DNA from: Marisa cornuarietis
Taxonomy: Eukaryota; Mollusca; Gastropoda; Architaenioglossa; Ampullariidae
Direction: 5' to 3'
DNA: 64,000 bases
Assembly (NCBI GenBank): GCA_004794655.1
Contig: SMMW01000518.1
Location: 1,614,001 to 1,678,000, forward strand
Under the pieces are notes generated by a model. It was not told where the DNA came from, ran no database searches, and saw only the letters and a list, made by a program, of their open reading frames with translations. This document shows positions 35,001-47,000 of this stretch, one piece after another (the first letter of the stretch is position 1; each line of letters opens with the position of its first letter). The position numbers were made by a program, and so were the translations under genes.

Positions 35001-38000
35001 TCCTGCTGCATCGTTCTGTGTGTGTGTGTGAAAGAGATTGTGTGAATGCATGTCTTTTTTTTTTTTGGTATGTTCCTTTTGTTTTCACATGTGTTAGGAA
35101 AGGAGTTGTATCACAATTGAAGCATTGAGTCTTAGAAGGAAAAGCGCTGCATAAAAATGTGATAATGCTCCTAAAAGCTAGTCTTTTGCAGTTTACTAGG
35201 AAGCATTATTAAAAATTTAACTTGAGATGTAACTTGATTTGACCAGATAGTTGCTTGATGTTATTTCCATAGCTCATTATGCAGCTAAGTAGAAAACATT
35301 TAAATTCAGTAGTATTGGTACAGCTGTGACCTTTGTGTAATGTTTCCCCAGGGCTTGGATATTAAAGCAATTGATGAGCTCAAAACCAGCATCAAACCAC
35401 CTAATGAAACTATTGGTGAGTGTTTGATATCCTAGTCAGTTACATGGGCATACAAGAAAGAAAATGTTTTAACTGTTTACATATTTTACTTTCATTGTTA
35501 CTGTGATGAGACCCCTTGCATGTAAATAAGTTTGATTTAGCATCAGGAAATAATGTGCATACCTTTGCATTAACGTATGCTGAATTATCTTTATCAAAAC
35601 ATATTCAGGTTAATAGGCATGTATAGTTTCTATCTTATTGGTTCTATTTTTGTGATGTGATACCTGATGCCACATTACTACTAATTGTGATTACTAGCGG
35701 CATCAGAACTTGCTCGGATGTTCCCCACACCTCCATCATTGGAAACAAATAAGATTCACTCACCTCCTGAAACAGCCACTGAAGCCCCCATGGAGGTGGT
35801 GGCTACAGAGGGACCTAGCATCAAAATGGAGATACACCATCCTGTGACACTAGATGACAGCTCCAAGGTGAGTCAGAGCTATATGTCATGGTAAAGATAA
35901 GTTATTTTTATCAAGTACAGCAGTATACCTACAAATAATGTTTGAACTTACTGTTCCTGTTTCGAAAGCAAGCGACATTATTGTGTCAGTTTTCTGTCAG
36001 TTAATTTTCTTATTTTTTCAGTTTGATGTCTTCGTGCCACCAAAGCATGTGAACTATGTCAGTGCACCCAAATACTCTCAGCTGCCAAGAAGTCTCTTGT
36101 CTGCACCAGTACAAGTCCCTGTTCTGGACTACAAGCCATCCTGGCATTTTGCTATGCCAGCCATGGAAAATTCACACCCCCCCAGAACGTAAGATTAAAC
36201 TATTTGCTTTTTTTTTTTTTTGCAGGGCTTTCCATGCCAGAAATTTGCTTAAATCATATAAGAGAGCTCCAAATTGACAGGGGGATTATTAAAAAGTAAA
36301 CAGTTTGGTGTGGGTGTGAAGGAAAAAACAGAGTTTATGTCATGTGTCTCTCACTTTGTTACGGACATATGTAAAATATATTCAAAGCAGTTTCTTGAGA
36401 TTGGTAATTAAGATAACAAAATTAAAACGTAAACTGATATGTGCCTTTTTGTGCTACTGGTCAGTACCCCTCCTGTTTAGATGGGTGTCTAAAACCCTAA
36501 CAGTTATAACTGATTGTCTGAAATCCCCTTGCATTTTGTGGATGGTAAACACTCTCATGTTTCTGATTTCCCAGTGATTGTAAATGTCAGTAGCTGGACA
36601 AATTTTACTTAAAAGCAGTTCAGTGGCATATATTTTCTTAAAGAACTTTGTTTTAAATGACTTTTTATTTGATACATGATACTTGTGCAATGTGTCAGGT
36701 GTAAGTTTTAAAAGATTGAATAGTGGATTGGTGCAAGTTTGGTTTCAAGCTTTAAAACACATTCCAGCAAATATGGGTAAAAGGCATTGACGGTTTTCTG
36801 CGTTTTTATAGCTGAGCAAATCTTTTTTGTTTTGCTTTTTCAGAACTTATCTAAATGTGCCATCCGTTGATGCACTGAATTCCCGGCCTATGCCTTCTCC
36901 AGCTCTTTATAGCAGCACCCAGCAGACACGCACTCCACGGACACCTATGTCATATGAACTTCAGTCACCGGCATCAACTCCTTCCTCCTACCTCAACAAG
37001 ACTCTCAACTCCATTGACAATGCTGGCACCAACTCCCAGTTGCCTGAAGTGCACTCCCTTCTTGTGAACATCCTTCTTTCAGACTCCATTCTCAATCTCT
37101 TCCGTGATTACAATTTTGAAAGCTGTAACATCTGTGTGTGCAACATGGACATTCGTGGTTCAGACATTGGATTATACTTGCCAGAAACAGGCAGCTCTTC
37201 AGAATCATCCTATAAGTGTACCTGTGGTTTTAGTGCTGTGGTTAATCGTCGTTTTGCGTACAATGCAGGACTGTTCTATGAAGATGAAGTAGACATAACA
37301 GGCATCAGAGACGATCGATATGAGCGGCGGAAACCGTTGCTTCATTTGGTCTCTGATGGAAAGACTATGGATGACATTGAAGATGTTACACCTGAAGTTC
37401 TACACTTATTGATGGGACAATTTGCATTGGCTTTCCCCACGAGCGCAGCATCCAGTCACTTGGCATCTCTTAATATATCTGCTGCAATGACTGTGACAGG
37501 CGCGGTGCTTGAAAGGCTTCAGTTACGAGGTAAATAAGATATCTTCTGTTTCTGCGTTTTTATTCATTTATGTAGATAAAAATTCACACCTATGTTTTTC
37601 AGTTTCTCTTTCAAAGCATTTAAAGTCAGAAGAAGCTCCAGAAAATAGTTTTAGAATAGTGTGGTTGAAGTTAGGATAACATACTTTGACATGTAATAAA
37701 TATGGTTTGGAAATGTTTGTGCTCATTAATTTTCCACACCTACTCTTAACGAATTTCTTGCACTGTGACCAAAAGTTGCTCATATTTTAGCCTTGGTTAT
37801 GCGCATGTCTAGCACTCTAAACCCAACAAGTTGCATATCACTGTAATTAACATTCTCTCTCCTAATCCCTTCTCTCAATGAAGTACCTGAGGCCCATATC
37901 TATTTCCAAGTTCCTTAGTCCCCATTCTTCAAACCAATGACAATGTATGGCCTCTTTGGGAGGTTTAAGTAAAATTGGAAGCTGAGGGATCTGCATGATT

Positions 38001-41000
38001 GGTACCCCTAGCAATAAGCACTTCTGTTCTTACGAACATTTGTCAGATTTCTTCTATTCCACTCAGTTACTAAGTAATTCAGTGAAATTTTGCTTGATTT
38101 TTTTTAGTTAAAGTAATAAACTATGATAAAATAAAACAGAGAATGACAACACAATCCAATGTCACTAATAAGGTATAGTGATTTGCTTTGATTCTTTTTT
38201 CATAGATACTCTCCACTCCTCAAATGAAAAAATCATGTTTTAAAATGTCATATATAAATTATTGGTATGTGGTATGTGGTTTAGGGTACTGTCTGGAATG
38301 AATTATGAAATAATTGTATAATTGTTAAATAAAATCAAAATTTTCATTGTAGCCACCAACTTCAAAACATAATTTTCTTGATAGATATTTTTTTTTAATA
38401 TGTAACTTAAAAGCATTAGAAATCTTTAAAGCAAAGGGTTTCACTTTTGGAGTAGCACTCTGGGGTCAGTTACATAAAACATTTCTAATTTTTACCACTT
38501 TTAGGTCATAAATCTGTTTAAATAATCAGTTTATAGCAACACAATTTTATAATGTTTTTAAAACTAAAGTTGCTTTAAATAAGATAAAATTGTTTAAGCA
38601 AGATTTTTGTTCCCGTCAGCACACAACATAGAAGCTATTTTGGAAATAAACCCGTTTCAAGTTTGTTTCTTTAGAACAGTTTTAAGTTTTAGAAACATGT
38701 TGTGCAACTAGCCCCTGACCTTTAAATCATGTATTCATGATGGGCATGTGCAATCTTGATGCTACAGAATAATAATAAATGAGTGATTTTTATAGTGCAT
38801 ACTCACTCTCGTGAGGGGCATGCTGTTATCACTTGAGACAAGAACGAGACATGGATGAACAACAGTATGGATGACTAATAAATATATATATAGAAAACCA
38901 AAGAGAAATCAGGTAACAAGAACTAAGAGTGTTGTGAACCAGCAGACAAAGAGGAGTAAGAAAGTAGCAATGAACTGACACTGGGGGTGGGGGTTGTTAG
39001 GAGTAGCACTCTGTGGGCTTTAGAAGTAATACTAAAGGAGGTGTGCACATTTAAAGGATTCAGTGGTAGATCAGTGGGGAATATGGAAGGGGGGGGGGAG
39101 TTCTATTGTTTCTGCACAGTAAAAGTCCTGTGATCCTATGCTGTTGTTCTGGTGACAAGAATAGTGAGGAGACAGTCATCAGACGAAGAGGTATTTGTCT
39201 GGTTTGGGATTTAGAGGAAGAGAAGTTCAGAGAAATAGGGCAGGAGCCTGCAAAGAAATGAAAGGATGGCAGTTTAGCCTGCTAGGTTTTTACATCTCCT
39301 TTGATGGTAATGGCCAAGCTACATGATCTATAGCTAACACTGATGTGTCTTGTACACGGCATAAATACAATCTCCACCATGGCTTTGGTTGTTTTTTGTT
39401 TTGTTTTGTTGTTTTTTTTTTTAGTCTCGTGTAGACAGCAGACTATAGATGTAAGGATCTAATATTAAATTATGTACAAATTAAATTATACCAGTAAAGA
39501 TTGAAAATTTTCAGTCTGTTCCCACAGAGAGCAGTGTAGAACAAAATATATTACTCCATTCTGTGAGTTTTCTATTGAAGCATATAAATCTTAAAAATCT
39601 TTCTTATAAGCCATTATGACTGTGGTAGCATTGTTCTACAAGGCTTAAAATATTATAAATCAGCAGCACCAAATCATTTTTTGTTTGTTTTGTTTGGGAT
39701 TTTTAAAAGCACCAAGTCGGTCGGAAAATAATTTAGTATCGGGTGTCATGAAAAGGTTTATGCTAGAGGTCTTTCCGCATAAGACATTTTGTAATACTTC
39801 ATACTTGAAAACTGCTATTTCATCCTTGTGGTTTGATATGAATCACATTTACATACATCATGTGATGAATAAAGCAGTTTCTTGACAGGAATCAAGTAAA
39901 TATTAACTCCTTATGTACATTATCCCCTGCCGTTGATCAATAAAACTCAGTATGTTCATGGGAGAAGAAGTTTAAAAGCTCCCAACAATTTTAACTGAGG
40001 GTCTGAAAACCTCTAACCTCAAACAAGGTCTGAAACCCTTTACATTTTTTAAATGGTAAACACTGAGAATACACATATTCCTGTTGTCAGTTCAGTATGT
40101 ATTTTATCCATTTTTATAAGAAAATTGATGTAATTGGAAAAGCGGTCCTGTATTCTATTTTGAACTTACCATACTTTTTTAGTTAACTTAGAAGCCCAAT
40201 TTACAGTTGACCAATCATACTTTGGAAGCATAAACTAAGGTGTGGAAACTGGATCACTCTATTATTTGATCTAAGTGGTGCTTTTCACCAATCTTGCTCT
40301 AAACTACTCAGCATATTGGCTAGCTGACCATTTTGATACCTGTGTAACTGCATTTGGAGACTGTTGTTTTTCACTAATGTGTAATCTACTCACATGCTCT
40401 GCCTGTCAGTTATGATCCCTAAATCTAGGTGCCTTCTAGAGACATTAGAAATCAGTCTTCAGTTCCTTATGGCAGTTGCTAATGTAGAGCAGACGTGGTC
40501 TCTTTTCATAAGAAGAGTCATAAGCTTGCATAACCCCTTCAGCCCATCCATCACTTATAACCTAGAGATTTTTACAAATGGCTGCGTAGTATTAATTGAA
40601 AGAATTACTTTCATTAATCTTTATACAAGCCCTTTTTTAAGCCTGGCTGAAAGTATGGTTATATCGCTACATAAGTCACCAGTTGCAATATTTTTAAGAA
40701 AATTAGAGTTTGTATTAATGTTTCTATGTATGTTTTCCAGATGGTAATGACACAGTGTACACAATACTAGACCTTGCTCGTCAGGCTTTGGATAACTGCT
40801 ACCCCCACAAATTAGAGGATCCTTGTATGCGCAATACCTGTCTTCACAAGTGGCCCTACCTCAGAGGTAATCAACACATTCTCTTGTCTACAGTAATCAG
40901 TACTAGCGTGTATCTGTTGTGGACTCATTCTGAGCTCAAAATGTAAGTCTTGCATTCATGGTTGCCTCTAAAATATGTATTAATTTTTGCTGTTTTCATA

Positions 41001-44000
41001 TCATCACATAAGAATGTTTAAAAGCCTGATATTAAAATTCTTTTAATAGTGAGGAACTAGAAGAATTTGAATTTTCTTTTCTGCATGCAGTCTTAATATT
41101 CTCACATCACGACTAATCATCGAGAGTGATATAAAGGGTCCATTTTTTCTAGGTTTTGACCAGAATTGTTTTTCTGACAAGGAATGAAAGTGCTACGAAG
41201 CAGATCTTTTGAGTATCATTTTCAGTTTGAAGTTTGAATCATTTACATACCACAGTGATGAGTTCAAACCAGGGGTGTGTCAATCCCAACAATACCCATT
41301 TTAGTTTATATAAATATATTAAGTTAGGTACAGATTTTTTTTCCCCCAGTAAAGAAAGGGGTCAAAGAGATGTCAGAATTGTAGTGGATGTATTAACATT
41401 GTTAAGGATACAAAATATGGTGAGCTGGACCCATGTATTAGTTTAATATCTTTATACATTTGTGCTTCCATAAGTTTGAGCTCTTTCTGTTGATAATAAT
41501 AATAATGTGAACTTAAAACATGCAGCATCGTAGCCAAGATAGATCAAACTCTCGCTGCCCAGACCAATAATGATAAAAGATAACAGACACTGGATGGTGA
41601 GACACATATAAGCACACTGAACAACATTAAGATGAGTTACAGGAGTAGAACGTAAAGCAATGGATCAAAGTAAAAGGGATATAGGTACTGTAAACAGTGT
41701 GAGATGAAGTCATTAGATGATGGTTAGTATGACAGTATTGCGAGGGAGATAAAAATAGTAATTCAGGGATGGTACTTTGTGAAAAGTAGTTTTTAGAGAG
41801 CGTTTGAATGTAGCCTTCGGGTCAGAATGATGAATGTGAAGTGGAAGAGAGTTCCTCTGCTTAGCAGCACAGTGGGAGAACATCCCTTATCCATATATGA
41901 CTGTCTTTATGGGAGGGAGGGATAGAATGTGGAAGTCTGATGAGGAGTGAAGGTTTCGGGCAGAGCTGTGGACAGACAAGATTTCAGTAAAGTAGTAGGC
42001 TTTGTTTGTTTGTTAGTGTTTAACGCCGTGCCAGCAACTAAGGCTAAATCACGGCGATGTAAAGTAGTAGGGGAAAGAGCCTTCAAAGCCTTCATAGCAT
42101 AGAGTTGAGACCTTGTAGTCTATTCTAGCTTTAATAAGTAGCCAATGAAGACAGTGAAGAAGTGGTGTAAACAAGGCAAGCAGCTAAGTTCTGATAATTA
42201 TAATGTTTGTAGGCTTGTAGACATATCACCAGAAAGCACATTGCATCTTCACTATAAGTAGATCTTAATTAACCCCCTTTCCTTTTTTGTGCTTTGTTTA
42301 TGGTGAATAATATTCAGCATCTGAAATGTTTTGTTTTTTATTTTTGTTCAGGTTGCCATGGCCTGCCTCACAACTCCCAGGACATTGTCCAGTGCTTGAA
42401 AGCATTGCAGCCATTGCTGCAGGATGCCATTCAGTACAAACGCATTACTCGCCTGTGGGAGCACACCTACAAACTACAAGGCCCACTTTCCTGGAAAGAC
42501 TTCCATCAGCTCTCCGGCAGAGGTGAGTGAGCCAACATGCTTGCACTCCAGGTACTCTCAGTGCAGTAGTCACTTATTGTGCCTTTGATTCACCACCACA
42601 TTATTGGATCCAGTTTAAGTAAATCAGCATGTTTTAGTTAATCATTTCCATTCAGATTTGTTATTTAAATATTGGATTTACATGGCTGGGCACCATGTCT
42701 TGGAAAGGGAAGGAAGCTTTGAAGATACCATCCATGATAGGCTGTTAACAAAAACTTGTCAGTCTTCACATTGGATTGCACAGTCATATCACAGACCCTC
42801 CACAGTCATATCACAGACCCTCCACAAACAAGCTAGTAAAAAAGCACTTTTGTAATTCGAACCCATTGGTTTATTGTGACTCTGTAGAAGATAAATGGTG
42901 GTGAATATAAATGTAGAATATAAACGGTTTTGTTGTAACAAAGTAAAAGGTAGAAATGACAGTAACAATGCAGCAGGTAGCAAAGGCTAGTTTGCATTGT
43001 GAATAGAAAATTTTAAGGTCATAACTGTAGATATTCCACCAAGTCATGTATGCTTAATGGAAATTTTTCTGTACTTCATATTTATTACTAATTGAAGGTG
43101 GGGGGAAATATGATTGATTGTTGCCTCTGTTAACAGGCTCTGTAGAAAGCAGTGAACCGCAGCCTATTCCACATTTCCTGGTCACACATGACCGTGACTG
43201 GCTCTCTGTCTCCCCCTACTCGATCAGATTCTGGGTGAGTAGAGTTTGGCTGTTATATAGCAATCATCTGTGCAGCGACATTTGCCATGTTAGACATGCT
43301 TCCGGCTCATTATATGGCCTTAGATTTAAGTTTCACAAAGATTATGGAAAAAGTCTATCCCATTCCTAAAATGGAATATTATAAGTGTATGAAGTACCCA
43401 TATTATGTTGTTGTTTAATTTTAAATCTATCGGCAGTGGTGATCTCATGAAATGGTGTAGATAATTGCTTAGTGTTTTGCTGAACAGGACAAGCAATATT
43501 TGGAGCCATTTGGGCGACCCCGAGACATCATCTACATTGTGGTTGCTCCTGAAAATGAGTTCTTGCTGCAGCATGTACGAAGCTTCTTCAAGGAACTTAG
43601 CACAGTATATGAACTCTGTCGATTGGGCCGTCATGTTCCAATCAAGCCATTGCGTGATGGCATCTTACGGATAGGCAGAAATGCGGCTCAGAAAGTCCTT
43701 CATGAGCCTGTAGATGACTGGTTCAACCTGATTGGTGAGTTGTTTTTTTTTAAATGCCTGTTCAAAACAAATGCTTATTTTGTCTATTTTACATTTAGTT
43801 AACCCTCTTTGCACGATGGGCCACGATCGTGGCTCATCGTGATCTGCCGGCAGAGCCACGATCGTGGCTTTGCTATAGTGGTCCAAGAAAAGCTCTTATG
43901 TTGGTTGATCTTGGGCTAGTTGCACAGCATGTTTCTGACGCTTAAAGCTGTTCTAAAGAGGCAAACTTAAAATAGTATGATTTCCAAAATCGCCTTTATG

Positions 44001-47000
44001 TCGTGTGCTGACAGAAACAAAAATCTTTGCTTAAACAATTTTATCTTTTTTAAAAAAACTTTAGTTTTAAAATTGTGTTGTGCGCTATGTTGCTGTAAAA
44101 ATGATTCTCTAAATATGTTTATCACCAAAAAGTCTAAAATTAGAAATGTGTTAAAAACTCCTGGTTAAAAACCAACCAGTCAGAAAGTGTGTTTCTATTG
44201 TCAGGTCTTCTTCCTGCAGTTTTGAAGCCATTTTGAATTTATTTTGGGCAATTTTGCAATTTTTTTTTTCTTGAAAGAAATAAGTGGCTCATTGAGCAGT
44301 TAAAAACCAACCAGTCAGAAAGTGTTTTCTATTGTCAGGTTTCTTCCTGCAGTTTTGAAGCCATTTTGAATTAATTTTGGGCAATATTGCGATTTTTTTT
44401 TTCTAGAAAAAAATAAGTGGCTCATTGAGCAGTTTCCCCAAGAATGACTTTGTTGGTGACATTAGCGAAAAATCTGTTGTTGAAAGTGACTCTGCCAACG
44501 ATTTTAAAGATATTTGAGCCTTTCTGTTTGGTGCTAATTGATGGAGATAGGTTTTTGCGGTGTTTTTGATGAAAGCAGGTAGGCCAGGTAGTGTGTTAAT
44601 CTTGTTTTGATTAGTAAACTGAATTTTCTTGGATTTCTCATTTTAAAAATGTATAGCTTTCTTGGTCATATGTTTACCTGAGAGCACCAATAATTAAAAA
44701 AAACCACTCATCCAGTGATGTCTTCACCGTCTTAAGCTATAAGTCATTGTTTTATAACAAAATTTTATTTTTACACAATTCAAAGAAGGTAAAGGTCAGA
44801 AGAATACTAATTTAAAATACTAATTACATTTAGTTAAGGTCAAGAGAATACTAATTAAAATGTCTTTTGGGTTATTTAAAATGACTTTGATGTTTTCGCT
44901 TTAAAAACTTAATAACCATTTTAAAAGCCAGGTTACACAATATCATGTCATATACCAAACTCTTGGGGGGATTTGTTAAATAGAGACACTGATATCAAGG
45001 ATGATTTGAAAACTTCTTGATATCTCAAGTGTTCTAATGGAGATAGGAGCAATCGAACATGGTGTAAAGGAGAGGATTTTGATTCCAATAATATAAACAT
45101 GTTGGACTTTACACGATCATTGTATGTGTAACCCATGCTTGTTTTTTTAGTAACATCACAAGGCTTTGGAAAAAAATTAAGAGGGCATGTGTGAAAAATC
45201 ACTTTGAACACATCAGAACATATTTTATAAGCAAAAACACATGTGAACCTAATTTATTACATGACAGTGACCAACTTAAGTAATCTCAATGGACTCAGGA
45301 AGTGTGCTCAAATAAAAAAATAAACGAAATGAAATAGTAAAAACAAGTGCTAGTGACAAGATAATTGATTACAAGTTAGGGATAAAGTTGTGTGTGATAG
45401 AAAACTTAAAAAGCGTCAATCTTACCCTTATAGACCCTTCTTAAGACACACCTACATCACCACACAGCCTCACACCCAGTATATATCAGAGTATCCAAAT
45501 TTGACACAGTCACCCACTATTTTCTCAAGCTGCTTTTCACCTTATTTGGTATTTTTGCCAGACACTTTGATATTCATAGAACATAAGGTCCACTTGTGTT
45601 TTGTGTTTTTGTTAAAAATTATGTGATTCGGTGGTAAATAAATCCTTTTTTCACACCTGTCCTCACCAGTTTTCTTTCAGAGCCTCATGCCTTGGTTATG
45701 TGCACGACTATCATGCTTTATTGTACATTAGCTTCGGTGCTTTACAACATAAGCCAGTTTTTGTGAAAATAGCTTGAAGTTTTGAATTAAAAACTTTAAT
45801 AATTGCTTACAGGTGATACGCCAGTAGCAGCCAAGCTCAAAATGTATGCACAAGTGTGCAAACACTTATTAGGTAAGTATTCTTGAGCTTTATTCATATT
45901 TTTGATAGAGGGATATTTTAATCCTTTAATTAGGTAAAGCAGCTTAAATAAAGAGTTTCACTTACAGATAATTATGTTAGTCATCTTATTATTTTTCTCA
46001 TTGATAGCTCCCATACTGCAACAACAAACTCTGGACAGGTCAGCTTTTGACACAGGAAGTACTGCCTCTCACAAGGCTCAATTCAAAACACCTGAGCCAG
46101 CAGCAGCCCATCCAGCTACACCTGACCCCAGCCATTCTCCTGCTACAGGCATATCCTCTCAAGGTGGCTCAGAGGAGAATAAAGGTCAGGAACAGAGGGG
46201 TATAGGACAGGAAACATTGCTTAACAATTTTCAGACTGTTGTGTCTCGGAGGTAAAGATAGTCCAGTGTATCAATATTGTTTATTTCAATAAAATTACTA
46301 TTGAAGGTTGGAAAATATTATTTAAAAGCTTTATAGATTGTTTATTGTGTTTGATAAAGTGAGAATTTTTTTCACGCAATGTGTAATAGTCATGCACCTT
46401 ATTTAGGAAATACTGTACTAAATCAATTCTTTTAGGAGAAGGTAGTCAGGCCGAAGGACCAACAGCCTCAAGGGAAGCCATGAATGAACCTGATGTTGAT
46501 GATGGGAGTACCATGCCAGCCATTGTAGTGTACTTTATCGACCCATTCTCATATGGACAGGACTGGGCTGATCTCCAACGTCTGGCGATGATAGGCTTAC
46601 TGCGCTGTTACCACCAGATGGTTTTGCCACCTCACCTTCAAAACAACATTTTCTTACAGGTGAACTCATGCCGTAGACTTTGTTTTTACATGGATTACGT
46701 AAAAATGTCGGGTGAAAAACAAGGAAAAATGGCATTTAATTAATCATTCTTACTGCTGGCATCAGTGAGACTAGAGGCAGCTTCATTGCTTCAATCACTT
46801 TATGCCCATAATTGAATGTTGTGGGGCTTCAGTTACTGTTTTTGTTCAGAACATTTGTTTAAGAATCAGGAAAGGTGGTTAATATCTCTGCAGATGTTTC
46901 CTAAATTTTAATGTTTGTCCATCATCAGGTTGTTCCTATGAAAGCCATCTTGGATCACCGAGAGAGTAGTGCGCAAAGCCAGTCGCTGAAGTCACTCGCC

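Larger units (their letters stand above)
43735..45812 (+). other. MED13 intron 20 (2.1 kb): palindromes, MITE copy and tandem duplication
   Basis: From left to right it holds nested palindromes (43,812-43,869), MITE-family copy 2 (43,913-44,163) and a 135-bp direct duplication (44,164-44,432). The remainder (44,433-45,812) shows no coding exon or recognised repeat. Confidence 0.7.

Noticed and set aside
46008..46255. MED13 exon 22 ending at the GTAAAG donor (46,254) as the main form
   Set aside because: Joining it to exon 23 gives a stop after three codons; the full-length protein requires an upstream phase-1 donor.
45974..46255. separate small gene (93 codons)
   Set aside because: It is the MED13 exon 22 frame plus intron sequence on either side.
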